From a virus, in the IMG/VR virus record IMGVR_UViG_3300045051_000780, positions 1-39,006 of that record: 39,006 bases of DNA; one strand, 5' to 3'. Of this stretch, positions 16,660 to 24,844 are shown piece after piece; positions within the stretch are counted from its first letter, which is position 1; each line of letters starts with the position of its first letter. The notes beneath the pieces are model-generated. The model was not told the origin of the DNA and did no database searches. It saw only the letters and a list, made by a program, of their open reading frames with translations. Made by a program: the position numbers and the translations under genes.

Positions 16660-17253
16660 TTACTTGGGATAGACGCCGTGCTTCTGCATCAGCAGCAGCA
16701 ACGCGGCGGACGGTTCGGCCGGCGTGGTCTTGCCGACCTTGAGCACCGTGCTGTTGACCGTGCCGTGCGCCACGTACAGGCAGTCCTGTCCGAGCGCGGT
16801 ATCGACGGCCTCGTCAAGCACGCCCTCGAGGGCGGTGACATAGTCGGCCTCGACGTCGACTTCATTGACCACGTTGGCATTGAACGCCAGGGTATACGCG
16901 CCGGTCTTGTAATTGATGGTGCCGCTGCCGCCGGCACTGCCGACCAGGCGGCCGCTGCCATCGTCGGCAAACGTCTCGACGCCGTCGCTGATGGCGACGG
17001 TCCCCGGCTCGACCGGGAAAGCGGCCAGGGTGCCGGTGAAGTTCTTGGTGTTGCCGTCGCCGGTTTCGATGACCTCGTCGGCAACTTCCGCCAGGGGGAT
17101 GAGCTCTGCGGCCTTGCGGGTGAGCAGCAGGCCGGCCGGATAAACTCCGTCGCTGGCCTTGACCAGCCCGGAAAGGATGACCGGCTCGTGGCCGGGAGTG
17201 CGGGCGCGTTCTTCGTCGCGGTTGAGGGTGCCGACTTTTCCGTTGACCGTCAT
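16660..17253 (-). CDS. head decoration protein with inserted beta-repeat domain
   Basis: A 197-residue protein with an AGGAG ribosome site. The outer parts (HEPVILSGLVKASDGVYPAG at 22-41, and LEGVLDEAVDTALGQDCLYV onward with HGTVNSTVLKVG) match lambda-gpD-like decoration proteins. Between residues ~57 and ~142 sits an extra domain, ending in the GTINYKTGAYTLAF strand at about 111. The same core occurs six times in the giant tail protein. Decoration proteins stabilise the capsid after expansion. The insert may form a surface knob. Confidence 0.8.
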   Translation of the reverse strand: MTVNGKVGTLNRDEERARTPGHEPVILSGLVKASDGVYPAGLLLTRKAAELIPLAEVADEVIETGDGNTKNFTGTLAAFPVEPGTVAISDGVETFADDGSGRLVGSAGGSGTINYKTGAYTLAFNANVVNEVDVEADYVTALEGVLDEAVDTALGQDCLYVAHGTVNSTVLKVGKTTPAEPSAALLLLMQKHGVYPK

Positions 17254-17292
17254 CTCTATTGCTCCTGTGGTTGGGCCTGAGCGTCAGGCAAA

Positions 17293-17676
17293 TTAAACGT
17301 GTTTGGCCAGATCGCCGGGGATGGCACCGCCCTGCGGCTCGGAGAACTCCGCCGCCGGCTTGACCATCTCCTTAAACAGCGGATGGCTGCCGAGATCCTC
17401 CAGGAACTGGCAGAACGCCTCGCGCGGCGCGACCTTCTTCCCTTCGGAAAACTCCACCTCGGTCTGACTGCCGTCGAGCGCCTCCATGAAATCGGCGGCA
17501 AACTGCTTGTGCTTGGGCAGCAGCTTCCCTTCGCTGACCAACTTGTCGGCAAAGGCGATGTTCTTCTGCCGCTGGGCCGTGCGCTCTTCGGCCCGGATCT
17601 TGTCCTCGCGCTCGGCAAACGCCGCTTCGCGCTTTTTCAGCTCCTCTTCCTTCTGTTGCAGCTGTTCCGGCGTCAT
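17293..17676 (-). CDS. nested scaffold protein (Z-type), internal start in the protease gene
   Basis: An in-frame ATG at codon 211 of the protease gene has its own strong ribosome site (AAAGGAG, six bases upstream). It would give a 127-residue protein: a Glu/Lys/Gln-rich coiled coil (residues ~1-45; EELKKREAAFAEREDKIRAE) and a helical tail. Mu makes its scaffold Z the same way from the end of gene I. The separate product would guide capsid assembly and then be cleaved by the protease. Confidence 0.75.
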   Translation of the reverse strand: MTPEQLQQKEEELKKREAAFAEREDKIRAEERTAQRQKNIAFADKLVSEGKLLPKHKQFAADFMEALDGSQTEVEFSEGKKVAPREAFCQFLEDLGSHPLFKEMVKPAAEFSEPQGGAIPGDLAKHV

Positions 17677-18306
17677 GCCGTGCTCCTTTCTCGCGGGCGG
17701 TTCCGCGAATGCGGGTTGAACTGGTTCGGCCGGTACCGTCGGCCGCAACGCTTCTTCGGTGATGGATTCGAGATCCCATTCGTCGATGAGCTTGTCGGCC
17801 TCATCCTTACCGAACTTCTCGATCCAGAAATTCTTGATCCGGCGCAGCACCCGGGCGATGGTGCGATCGTTCCAGTCGCCGAACTCGACCGTTACTCCGT
17901 CGCCGTCGGCAAAGTTCACGGCCTTGAGCCCTTTCACCGCCGGCGGCTGTGCCCCCAGAAAGCCCACATGCCGCAGGTACCAGACGCCGGGCACCGGGTT
18001 GCGCGGATCGTCCGGAGCGTAGAAGCTGGCCGAGCGTTTCTTGAACCGGCCGGTGGCAACCATCTCCGCAAAGGCTGGGTCGACCTGGTCGGGATCGGCG
18101 TGCAGCCCGCCCTCTTCGAACACCACCTCTTTTGCCCAGCCGTAGGCCGGCGCGTCGGCCTTCGGGTGGCCGATCACCAGCGGCGCCTCATGCTTGGCCG
18201 GGTCGTAAGCGGCCGCGGTGGCTTTCAGATCCTCCTCGGAGAAGGAGATCTTCTGCCCGCCCATGGTGATATGGCTGCCCGGTTTGAAGATGTGCAGTCG
18301 CTTCAT
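17293..18306 (-). CDS. prohead protease-scaffold protein, Mu gpI-like
   Basis: A 337-residue protein with an AGGGAGG ribosome site. The N-terminal ~150 residues match Mu gpI-type proteases. The APLVIGHPKADAPAYGW segment holds the conserved His region, and GRFKKRSASFYAPDDP holds a conserved Ser likely to be catalytic. The C-terminal 127 residues form the scaffold, also made separately from an internal start. It is preceded by a 170-base gap, where Mu has its P-I late promoter. The product matures the head. Confidence 0.88.
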   Translation of the reverse strand: MKRLHIFKPGSHITMGGQKISFSEEDLKATAAAYDPAKHEAPLVIGHPKADAPAYGWAKEVVFEEGGLHADPDQVDPAFAEMVATGRFKKRSASFYAPDDPRNPVPGVWYLRHVGFLGAQPPAVKGLKAVNFADGDGVTVEFGDWNDRTIARVLRRIKNFWIEKFGKDEADKLIDEWDLESITEEALRPTVPAEPVQPAFAEPPARKEHGMTPEQLQQKEEELKKREAAFAEREDKIRAEERTAQRQKNIAFADKLVSEGKLLPKHKQFAADFMEALDGSQTEVEFSEGKKVAPREAFCQFLEDLGSHPLFKEMVKPAAEFSEPQGGAIPGDLAKHV

Positions 18307-18476
18307 GTGCCCTCCCTGTTTTTAAATTTGCTCGGCCCGCGTGCTTCTCGTTCGTCGCGGCCGCTGCCGGAACCCTGTTTATAAACCGTTCAAGCGCCCC
18401 GACACGGGCTTGCCGCCCTCCGGTGCCGGCCTTCGGTCGGGCTGGCCCGTTCTCGGGCAAATTTGGCGCTTTCCGA
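18307..18476 (-). promoter_or_regulatory. 170-base gap upstream of protease gene, likely late promoter region
   Basis: No gene was found. A GTTTATAAAC palindrome at 18377-18386 could serve as a -10 element, flanked by outer GAAC/GTTC repeats. A GCCCG/CGGGC hairpin lies at 18447-18460. Mu has a late promoter (P-I) in this exact gene context, one of four driven by activator C. The -35 region is poor, as in C-dependent promoters. No binding site can be assigned. Confidence 0.4.
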
Positions 18477-19013
18477 CTACCCCCGGAACGCCTGGGTCAA
18501 GTGCTTGGTCAGAAGGCCGATTGCCATCGTCCGGTCCCTCGGCGCCAACACCAAGTCGTTGCCTTGGTTCAAGGCCAGCCAGGGGCGGGCCGGGATCTTC
18601 ACTTTGCGGCCGCGCCCGGCCATCCCACCAAACTGGTGAATGGCGCCGTAAGGGATGCCGTTCACGCCGATCCGCATGCCGGTCGCGTCGGCCTGGTGAT
18701 GGATGCGGTCCTTCATCCGGTGCGACGCCACCAATATTTTCTTGTTCTGCAGATACGTCCGGCCGCGCTGGGTCAGCCCCTTCCCCTTGCCGAAACCTTT
18801 CTTGCGCCCCAGCCCCATCATCAGCGTGGCAGCCGACAGCCGCGCCCAGGGCGTGCCGTCCGGTGCTTGCTCTCTCTCGAAGTTCTCCAGCACCCGCCGC
18901 TCGTACCATTGCCCGAATTCGCGCATTGCTAGGGACGCGTCGGAGGTTGCGGCCATCACTCTTCGCAACAGGGCCTGGACCGGTTTGTCTTTGACGGTAA
19001 TCGTGGTTTTCAT
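18477..19013 (-). CDS. virion morphogenesis protein, Mu gpG-like
   Basis: A 178-residue basic protein. Its ATG overlaps the preceding stop (ATGA), and longer upstream frames run into gene F. The family pattern is clear: FGQWYERRVLENFE near residue 35, DGTPWARLSAATL near 52, GIPYGAIHQFGG near 120 and a terminal PARPWLAL at about 141. This matches the Mu gpG / phage_tail_S family. It lies between the F-like and I-like genes, as in Mu. Its role is in head or head-tail assembly. Confidence 0.88.
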   Translation of the reverse strand: MKTTITVKDKPVQALLRRVMAATSDASLAMREFGQWYERRVLENFEREQAPDGTPWARLSAATLMMGLGRKKGFGKGKGLTQRGRTYLQNKKILVASHRMKDRIHHQADATGMRIGVNGIPYGAIHQFGGMAGRGRKVKIPARPWLALNQGNDLVLAPRDRTMAIGLLTKHLTQAFRG

Positions 19014-19750
19014 TGGGCCAGCTCGCCAAGTTTGGCGGCGACTTCTTCTTCCAGCCGCGCCGCCAGTTTCGCGCCGAACACGCCACGCGCTTTCAGCGCC
19101 GCGATCTTCTCGCGCAGGATGGCGTGGCTGTGATCGAGCGACGCTTTCCCCACGTTGTATGCCCACCCTTTGTCGATCGTCTTTGGATCGGACGCTGCCG
19201 CCGGCACGCCGGTCACCTCGCTTAGCTCGGCCCGCACCGCCCGGCAATGGCAGCCCCAACCGTTCGGCCCGTAATGGGTCTCCCAAAAGGGGTCGTCAAT
19301 CGGTCGCACCGTGCCGTGCAGGGCCAGGTGCAGCGGCCTTGGGTGCATCACCCCGTCGGCGTGGATGTACTTGAGCGCCGGGGCCTGGCCCTCGATAAAT
19401 TGTTCCCAGCGGCCCGCCTGGTAGGCCGTGGTCACGTTGATGTCGTAGATCAGATTCGAGCGCCAGTTTCTCCCGCCGTTGTAGCTCCAGCCGTGCCGCG
19501 CCACGATCGTGTCAAACTCCGCTTGAAAATCCTTGGGCGTCAGCTTGCCGGCGATGCTCTTCTCGATTGCCTCGGCAAAGTCCATCAGCAAGTCGGCTTT
19601 GGCGGCGCCCGCCACCATGAACCCCTTGGCGTGCTCTTCGTGCCGCAGGTCGTCCCACCGCGCCGTGGGGATATTCAACTTGGCCTTAAAGAACGTCTCG
19701 GCCTCCTTGAACGGCAGGTTGAAGATGGTGGCGAACTCCTCGGGGGTCAT
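19010..19750 (-). CDS. minor head protein, Mu gpF-like
   Basis: A 246-residue protein. Family marks are the central helical region (FQAEFDTIVARHGWSYN), NVTTAYQAGRWEQF near residue 105, and the WETHYGPNGWGCHCRAVRA motif near 160-178, which is typical of the Mu F-like domain. It is shorter than many F proteins. The start overlaps the portal stop, and the end overlaps the G-like start. It is packaged with the portal and helps head assembly. Confidence 0.9.
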   Translation of the reverse strand: MTPEEFATIFNLPFKEAETFFKAKLNIPTARWDDLRHEEHAKGFMVAGAAKADLLMDFAEAIEKSIAGKLTPKDFQAEFDTIVARHGWSYNGGRNWRSNLIYDINVTTAYQAGRWEQFIEGQAPALKYIHADGVMHPRPLHLALHGTVRPIDDPFWETHYGPNGWGCHCRAVRAELSEVTGVPAAASDPKTIDKGWAYNVGKASLDHSHAILREKIAALKARGVFGAKLAARLEEEVAAKLGELAQ

Positions 19751-21258
19751 TCGGCCTTAACCTCCAGGCGGCCCAGCATCTTGGCCCGCAGGGCTTCCTC
19801 GGCCAGGATGCCGGCCAGCGGCCCGCTATCCATCCCCGGGAACGCCTCCAACACCTGGTCGCGCAATTCCTCCAGGCTCCCCGCCTGTCCGGTCAACGCC
19901 CGCAGCTGCTCGACCCACGCCGTCATCACCGCGTCGGCCCGGCCCGCCAGATGTTCGGCCATCAGCTCCAGAGGGTCTTTTTCACTTTCGGCAAACGCCG
20001 GCGAGGCCGGCTGAACTTGTCCCGGCTGCACAGGCTTTGCCGGATCGGTCAGATCAAAATCATCTTCCTGCAACCCGTAGCGGCGCACGTAGTAGCTCTT
20101 GCGGAAGCGCACCCCGGTCTCCTGGAGCGTCTTGTCGCGCGTGGCAAACTCCGATTGTGGTTCTTCCTCTTCGAACCACTTGAACGCCGGCGTCGGCACG
20201 CCCGGGGCATTGACCTGGCCGTACAGCCAGGCGATTTCTTCCATGACCGTCTTGACCAGTTTCTGATCGCCTTGGCGGAAGTCCTCGAGGATCTCTTCGT
20301 GAACCTGCCCCTGCGCGCGCGAGCCGCCCTTGTCACTGACCTCGGCAGTCAGGGTCTGCCCCATGATCACCTTGCTCATCTCGGCGTCCATGGCGGCCTT
20401 CAGGCTGCTGTGAATCTCGGAGCTGGCCTTTTGCGCCCCCTCGAGGATGCTGACTTTTCCCCCCTGGGGGATGACCGCCACGGCGGTCTGCACCATGGAC
20501 GCCAGGTTGGCCAGCATCTTCTGTTGTTCGCCCGGCGGCGTGCCGGTCGCGTACTCGCCGACCAGGAACGGGATCCCGAATTTTTCGGCGAGTTGCACCC
20601 AGAACTTGATGCCGCCTTTTTTGAAGGCGACCGGCCACAGGCAGCGGCTGAGCAGCCGCAGACCGTAGGGGTTGTCGTAGGTGGGGAAATGCCGGGCGAA
20701 GACGAACTTGCCGAACGGCAGCTCTACCCCGCCCCAAGGGTTCTCCCGGCTGCGAAAGCGCGGCTGGTTATGCTCGTCGAACTCGAACCAGCGCGACGGC
20801 TTGGCCACCAGATCATTGATGCGCATGCGGCTTGCGCCGGGTGCCCAGGAGAGCTCGATCGGCGACATCCCGTACAGCGGCGCGTCGAGAATGGCGCTGA
20901 CCAAGTGGTACAGATCGACTCGCTCCAGATCCTCGACCAGGTCATCGCACAGCGTCACGGCGGCCGCTGCCGGTTCCTCGCCCTTGAGGCTGCCGGGCTC
21001 GAAGCGAAACTCCTTCTTCAGGGTGCCGAGCTTGCGCGACTGAATCACCGAGATCAGGTGCCCGTCGCCGGTCAGCTCCTCCAGCGCCTTGGCGCCGCCG
21101 TCGGCCAGCTTGCGCAGCACCGGGTCGGGGTCGGGGAGCATCCCCATCATCCCGGCGTAATCCCAGGACGCCGCCCGGGTGGCCAGCTCGCCGGAGAGCG
21201 CTTGCCGGTCGACTTCGGCGAAGTCGTATCTATCGGTCGTGAACCAGGATTCCGTCAT
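19747..21258 (-). CDS. portal protein, Mu gp29-like (DUF935)
   Basis: A 503-residue protein. The ATG at 21258 overlaps the terminase stop (ATGA); a TTG two codons upstream is less likely. The DUF935 portal pattern is present: LISVIQSRKLGTLKKEFRF near residue 70, LYGMSPIELSWAPG near 145, and VAVIPQGGKVSILEGAQK near 260. The C-terminal 100 residues are Ala/Glu-rich and helical, as in portal crowns. It forms the dodecameric DNA gate of the head, and terminase docks on it. Confidence 0.92.
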   Translation of the reverse strand: MTESWFTTDRYDFAEVDRQALSGELATRAASWDYAGMMGMLPDPDPVLRKLADGGAKALEELTGDGHLISVIQSRKLGTLKKEFRFEPGSLKGEEPAAAAVTLCDDLVEDLERVDLYHLVSAILDAPLYGMSPIELSWAPGASRMRINDLVAKPSRWFEFDEHNQPRFRSRENPWGGVELPFGKFVFARHFPTYDNPYGLRLLSRCLWPVAFKKGGIKFWVQLAEKFGIPFLVGEYATGTPPGEQQKMLANLASMVQTAVAVIPQGGKVSILEGAQKASSEIHSSLKAAMDAEMSKVIMGQTLTAEVSDKGGSRAQGQVHEEILEDFRQGDQKLVKTVMEEIAWLYGQVNAPGVPTPAFKWFEEEEPQSEFATRDKTLQETGVRFRKSYYVRRYGLQEDDFDLTDPAKPVQPGQVQPASPAFAESEKDPLELMAEHLAGRADAVMTAWVEQLRALTGQAGSLEELRDQVLEAFPGMDSGPLAGILAEEALRAKMLGRLEVKAE

Positions 21259-22802
21259 GAGCAATACCCCGTGGTCATGGCCACTGCATCGCGCGGCGGG
21301 CCAGTCAATACATCCTGCTTGACCGATCCGGATTGCAGTTTGCTGACTGCCATCTCCTCCGCGTCCGGGCCGTCGTCGTGGACCGATGGAGTGAGGATAT
21401 AGACGTGCTGCTCGACCAGGATGTTCTGGTCGCTGTGTCCCTTGATGAACTTGATCTTGCCGAACTCCCAGAGATAGGCGAGCGTGCCTACGATGCGAGC
21501 CTCTTTGTTGGTGCTGTGGTGAACCGGAGACCAGGGGAGAAACTTGCCGACCGTCTGTGCGTAGTTGGCGATCGCCTCGTGGAGAAAGTCCTTGAGCATG
21601 TTCTCTTCGACTTCAACACTGCTCGAGCCGTAGGCCTCGTGCTGGGCATAGGCAGCGGCAAACATCTCGCCGACCGACTTCTTCTTGATCCAGGCGTGGC
21701 GAACAAAGAAGGTCATGCTCTTCAGTTCGAGACTGACGGTGACGACGGCGCGGTAGTCGTTGTTTTCTCCGGCCTTGGCGCTGGGGTCGAGAGCGGTGAC
21801 GGTGATCAACTCCTTGCCTTCCAACTCGCTCTCTTCGTAGTACTTCGCCTGCTCCTCGGGGAAGGGCGAGCCCTCGACCGCCACCTTGTTGCGCATCTCG
21901 CGGTTGAAGTCGAAGCTCCCCATGTCGATCTTCTTTTTGCGCAGGCGCTCCATGGTCCAGTTGGCCGCCCACAGGGGGCGCTCGTTGGGAGTCCCCTCGT
22001 CAAGGATGGCGTCGTAGACCTTGGAGAAGTAAAGGGGCTCGCCGCTGCCGTCTTCCGACTTGAGGGCGATCAGTTGCGAGATCGCCGAACGCGGGTGAAA
22101 GAGGTTGCCGACCAGCAGCGCCTTGTAGCCCTTGCCCATCGAGCCGAGGACGGTGCCGCGAATCCAGCTGATCAGGCGCTTGACCAGGCGGGGATTCTCG
22201 ACGTTGTCATCGTTCTCCATGTCGTCGAAGCGCACGTAGTCGGGACGGTGAGGACCGTTCTTGAGACCGCGCACCTTGTCCTTGCGACCGCGGGCGAGGA
22301 ACCAGATGCCGTTCTTGGTCTTGAAGTCGTCGTCGCTCCAGTGCTTGGTGCGCAAATCTCCGAAGTCGTGGCGCAGCCGGACGTTCTCCTCCAGTTCGAG
22401 TTTGACGGCCACCGTGAAGCCCTGGGCCTGCTCATGGGTGTCGGAGATCAACATCCCGAACTTGATCAGACCGTGGCAGATGACGTGCAGCGGATCGCCG
22501 AAGGAGAAGAAGGTCGACTTGGCGTGCTCGCGCGGCGCGCCGATCAGGGCGAACTGGTCTTCAAGCTCGGCGACTTCGGCCCATTCGTGATGGAAGTCGC
22601 CAAAGGCGCAGGTGAAGTAGTGCGGCAGGTAGGTCTGCATGAAGTAGAGCTTGTCGGTGCGCGACCGTTCGATACGCTCTTTCTTTTTGGCTGGGGTGTC
22701 GTTCTCGAAGGGGCTGACGCTCTCCTTGATAAACGCCCGCAGTTCGGCGACCTGCTTATCGTATTGCCCCTCGCTGAGCAGGGGGCGCTTACGCATTGGC
22801 AT
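21255..22802 (-). CDS. terminase large subunit, Mu gp28-like
   Basis: A 515-residue protein. The ATPase part has a Walker-A-like loop (GAPREHAKST, residues 88-97) and a Walker B region with FDDME (~192-196). The RNase-H-like nuclease part starts around ALDPSAKAGENNDYRA, where the first catalytic Asp lies, and ends near HDDGPDAEEMAV. The start has a GGAG ribosome site, and the reading frame overlaps the small subunit by 14 bases. It packages DNA by headful from integrated copies, as in Mu. Confidence 0.95.
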   Translation of the reverse strand: MPMRKRPLLSEGQYDKQVAELRAFIKESVSPFENDTPAKKKERIERSRTDKLYFMQTYLPHYFTCAFGDFHHEWAEVAELEDQFALIGAPREHAKSTFFSFGDPLHVICHGLIKFGMLISDTHEQAQGFTVAVKLELEENVRLRHDFGDLRTKHWSDDDFKTKNGIWFLARGRKDKVRGLKNGPHRPDYVRFDDMENDDNVENPRLVKRLISWIRGTVLGSMGKGYKALLVGNLFHPRSAISQLIALKSEDGSGEPLYFSKVYDAILDEGTPNERPLWAANWTMERLRKKKIDMGSFDFNREMRNKVAVEGSPFPEEQAKYYEESELEGKELITVTALDPSAKAGENNDYRAVVTVSLELKSMTFFVRHAWIKKKSVGEMFAAAYAQHEAYGSSSVEVEENMLKDFLHEAIANYAQTVGKFLPWSPVHHSTNKEARIVGTLAYLWEFGKIKFIKGHSDQNILVEQHVYILTPSVHDDGPDAEEMAVSKLQSGSVKQDVLTGPPRDAVAMTTGYCS

Positions 22803-23280
22803 TGAGGCACTCCGCTTTGAACGCCAGAGTCAGGGCGTCGAAACTTTCGGCCAACACCTTGAGCCCCTCGGGTTCGTTCTCGCGCATCCAGCCGGCGATG
22901 AATTGCAGGTTCTCCAGAAATACTCTGGGCCGGTCGTAGGTCGGGCTTTTCTCGGTCGATTCCCAGCGCTGCACCAGCGTGCCGAGTTTGGTGATGGCAT
23001 CGAGGCTCACCGCCGACATTTCCCCGGCGCGGCTATTTTCCAGGGCGGTCAGTTCGCGGTCGAACAGCGCCCGCAGCCGCTGCACGTTGCTGCTCTTCAT
23101 CTCGCGGGCCTTGTCCCACTCATCGAGAGCTTCGCCGGCGCGTTTCGTGCGGGACTTCCAGTCGCTCAACGTCTGGCGTGACACGTCCAGCGTGGTTGAA
23201 ATCTGGTCGAGCGACTGCCCGTCCACGTACATCTGACGGGCGACCGGCTCCAGCCGCGCCCTCACGCCCTTCTCGGCCAT
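22789..23280 (-). CDS. terminase small subunit-like protein, Mu gp27-like (DUF1804)
   Basis: A 163-residue helical protein. The N terminus holds a helix-turn-helix (LDQISTTLDVSRQTLSDWKSR, split at residues ~23-43), as in small terminases. A coiled middle and a C-terminal oligomerisation region follow. It comes directly before the large subunit, and its start overlaps the upstream stop (TGATG). It binds phage DNA and directs the large subunit. Confidence 0.85.
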   Translation of the reverse strand: MAEKGVRARLEPVARQMYVDGQSLDQISTTLDVSRQTLSDWKSRTKRAGEALDEWDKAREMKSSNVQRLRALFDRELTALENSRAGEMSAVSLDAITKLGTLVQRWESTEKSPTYDRPRVFLENLQFIAGWMRENEPEGLKVLAESFDALTLAFKAECLNANA

Positions 23281-23528
23281 CAGTGCAGCTCCCGCTCCAG
23301 CCGGGCGATCTCCATCCGGGTCGCCTGCAGTTCGCCCCAGGCCGCCACCAGCTCGCTCATCTGCTCGGCCAACTGCGGGATCTCCAGATCGGCCACCGGC
23401 GTCAGCGCCGTGTTCAGCCCTTGGCGGATCGCCGTGCAGCCGCCCTCAATGCGCATGGTCAAACGGCGCTCGCGGTCCTGGGCCTCTGCCAGCCTGCCGC
23501 GCATGGCGGCGCGCTCAAGGCCGCTCAT
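23280..23528 (-). CDS. small coiled-coil protein in the Mu gp26 position
   Basis: An 82-residue, all-helical, Arg/Glu/Ala-rich protein with no membrane segment or cysteine pair. One Cys occurs at residue 31. Both ends overlap neighbours (TGATG, ATGA). Mu has small proteins of unknown role in this place (gp25, gp26). The function is not known. Confidence 0.65.
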   Translation of the reverse strand: MSGLERAAMRGRLAEAQDRERRLTMRIEGGCTAIRQGLNTALTPVADLEIPQLAEQMSELVAAWGELQATRMEIARLERELH

Positions 23529-23971
23529 CGCTTGCCGGTCTCCTTGCGCACGTTCGGGCAGAACTGGTTGTTGTCGATCTTCTGCACCAGCCCCTCCAGG
23601 GTGCGCGTGCTCAGGGTGATGATCCCGGTCAGGTCGGAGGCCAAACTGTGATAGTCGTCAACCACCTTGACGTTGTTCTCGTACATCCGCACGACCGCTT
23701 CGAAACGCTTCTCCTGGGAGGCCACCAGCTTGGTGACTTCATCCCGAAACGTCGCCATCGCCCGCTCCACCCTGGTGTTGGCCTCGGCGGTCACGACTTC
23801 GGCCCGCCGCGCTTCCTTGTCGGCACGCCTGGTCTGCAACACGGTCACAGCCGCCAGACTGAGCCATGGCCCGACCACCACCAGCACCAGCAGGGCCGAA
23901 AGGGGGAGAGCGCCGATCGCCGAGACAATCGCCGCCATGGCCGAGAGGGCCGATACCTGGTCAGGACTCAC
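23525..23971 (-). CDS. membrane-anchored coiled-coil protein, Mu gp25 position
   Basis: A 148-residue protein with one or two N-terminal membrane segments (residues ~10-42; AMAAIVSAIGALPLSALLV then VVVGPWLSLAAVTVL), followed by a basic stretch and a coiled coil to ~120. The size and plan resemble Mu gp25/DUF2730-like proteins and also inner-membrane spanins. Its place between the lysis genes and terminase fits a lysis accessory role, but this is not proven. Confidence 0.6.
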   Translation of the reverse strand: MSPDQVSALSAMAAIVSAIGALPLSALLVLVVVGPWLSLAAVTVLQTRRADKEARRAEVVTAEANTRVERAMATFRDEVTKLVASQEKRFEAVVRMYENNVKVVDDYHSLASDLTGIITLSTRTLEGLVQKIDNNQFCPNVRKETGKR

Positions 23972-24189
23972 TTGATTCCTCCTCGTTCAAGGTCGCTTTG
24001 ACAATCCACGCACCGCCGGCAACCTGGAACAGCCTCCCGGCGCCGCACTGGTATTTCCTCGTCACAGCCCGCGCAATGCGTCTGTCCGTGACTTGCCCGG
24101 ATCTCGTCGACCCGCCGGTGATGATCGGCCAGGGCTTCGTTCAGTTGCCGCTCAGCCACGCGCTGTGCCTCGTCGATCTGGTCAGGCAT
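23968..24189 (-). CDS. TraR/DksA-type zinc-finger protein
   Basis: A 73-residue protein with a helical N terminus (AERQLNEALADHHRRVDEIR) and a four-cysteine zinc site: HCAGCDEEIPVRRRE, then GCRRCVDCQ. This matches TraR/DksA C4 zinc proteins common in phages, which bind RNA polymerase through its secondary channel and alter stringent control. The start shares bases with the preceding stop (TAATG). Confidence 0.85.
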   Translation of the reverse strand: MPDQIDEAQRVAERQLNEALADHHRRVDEIRASHGQTHCAGCDEEIPVRRREAVPGCRRCVDCQSDLERGGIK

Positions 24190-24440
24190 TACGGCAATGC
24201 CAATGCCGCGCCCAGGGCGGTCTCAATGACTTTGCGCAACGCCTCCGATCCGGAGGCTTTCTGAAGGTTCGCACTGCTCCCGCAGACGGAAAACGCCGCG
24301 GCCTCCACGTCGCGCGCCAGCGACCAGTAGGCCGCATGGCAATTGACCGGTTGCATTTTTTCGTTGTAGGTGACCTCGACCCGGGCCGCCAGACATCCGG
24401 ACAGCAGGACCGGCAGCAGAATTGCCAACAGGGTTTTCAT
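24189..24440 (-). CDS. small lipoprotein in the lysis cassette
   Basis: An 83-residue protein with a lipoprotein signal (MKTLLAILLPVLLSGC; Cys16 would be lipidated). The start overlaps the upstream stop (ATGA). The mature part has two further cysteines (34, 53) and a helical end. It lies in the lysis region, where phages have outer-membrane spanins (Rz1), but it lacks the proline richness and has no nested Rz partner. Spanin or other envelope role; unknown. Confidence 0.7.
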   Translation of the reverse strand: MKTLLAILLPVLLSGCLAARVEVTYNEKMQPVNCHAAYWSLARDVEAAAFSVCGSSANLQKASGSEALRKVIETALGAALALP

Positions 24441-24844
24441 GCGTAGCTCAACGGGCTGATGGGCTCGTAAGTGAACAGCTCCTCCGGCTGGTTTTTCCCC
24501 TTCCAGAAAGCCGGGCCACCGAAGTGCTGAACGGCCTCGAAGTATTTGCGCGCTCGCAAGTACCGCAGCCGGCGCAGCCAGCCCCATCGAGTGTTGGCGT
24601 CGATGATTCGCAGCAAGTTGTTCAAAAACACCCGGTCGGCAAGTTCCTTGTCCTCGATCGTCAGCCCGGTGGCGTACATCCAGTCGTGGATGTCACAGGC
24701 CTCTTCGACTTTCAGCCCGTAAATCCGGTCAGGTACCAGATGGCGCAGCCACCCGCCGGCGCCGCAACCGTTGACGACCTGGCGGCGTTCCTCTGGCGTC
24801 GCCTGGATGTAGCTCTGTGGGGCGTACAGTTCGACCGGTTTCAC
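24437..24844 (-). CDS. phospholipase A2-like protein
   Basis: A 135-residue protein. The GTG at 24844 is chosen because it overlaps the endolysin stop (GTGA) and has an AAGGA site nine bases upstream; the nearby ATG has none. Residues ~28-34 (NGCGAGGW) resemble a calcium-binding loop, followed by CDIHDWMY (~53-60), the Cys-His-Asp signature of secretory phospholipases A2. A later KELADRVFLNNLL (~70) supplies the usual second Asp. Such modules also occur in parvovirus capsids. It may help to breach membranes at lysis. Enzyme activity is inferred. Confidence 0.65.
   Translation of the reverse strand: MKPVELYAPQSYIQATPEERRQVVNGCGAGGWLRHLVPDRIYGLKVEEACDIHDWMYATGLTIEDKELADRVFLNNLLRIIDANTRWGWLRRLRYLRARKYFEAVQHFGGPAFWKGKNQPEELFTYEPISPLSYA

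Noticed and set aside
19951-22805. Long plus-strand frames opposite portal and terminase
   Set aside because: Shadows of well-supported minus-strand genes, with no ribosome sites or known domains.
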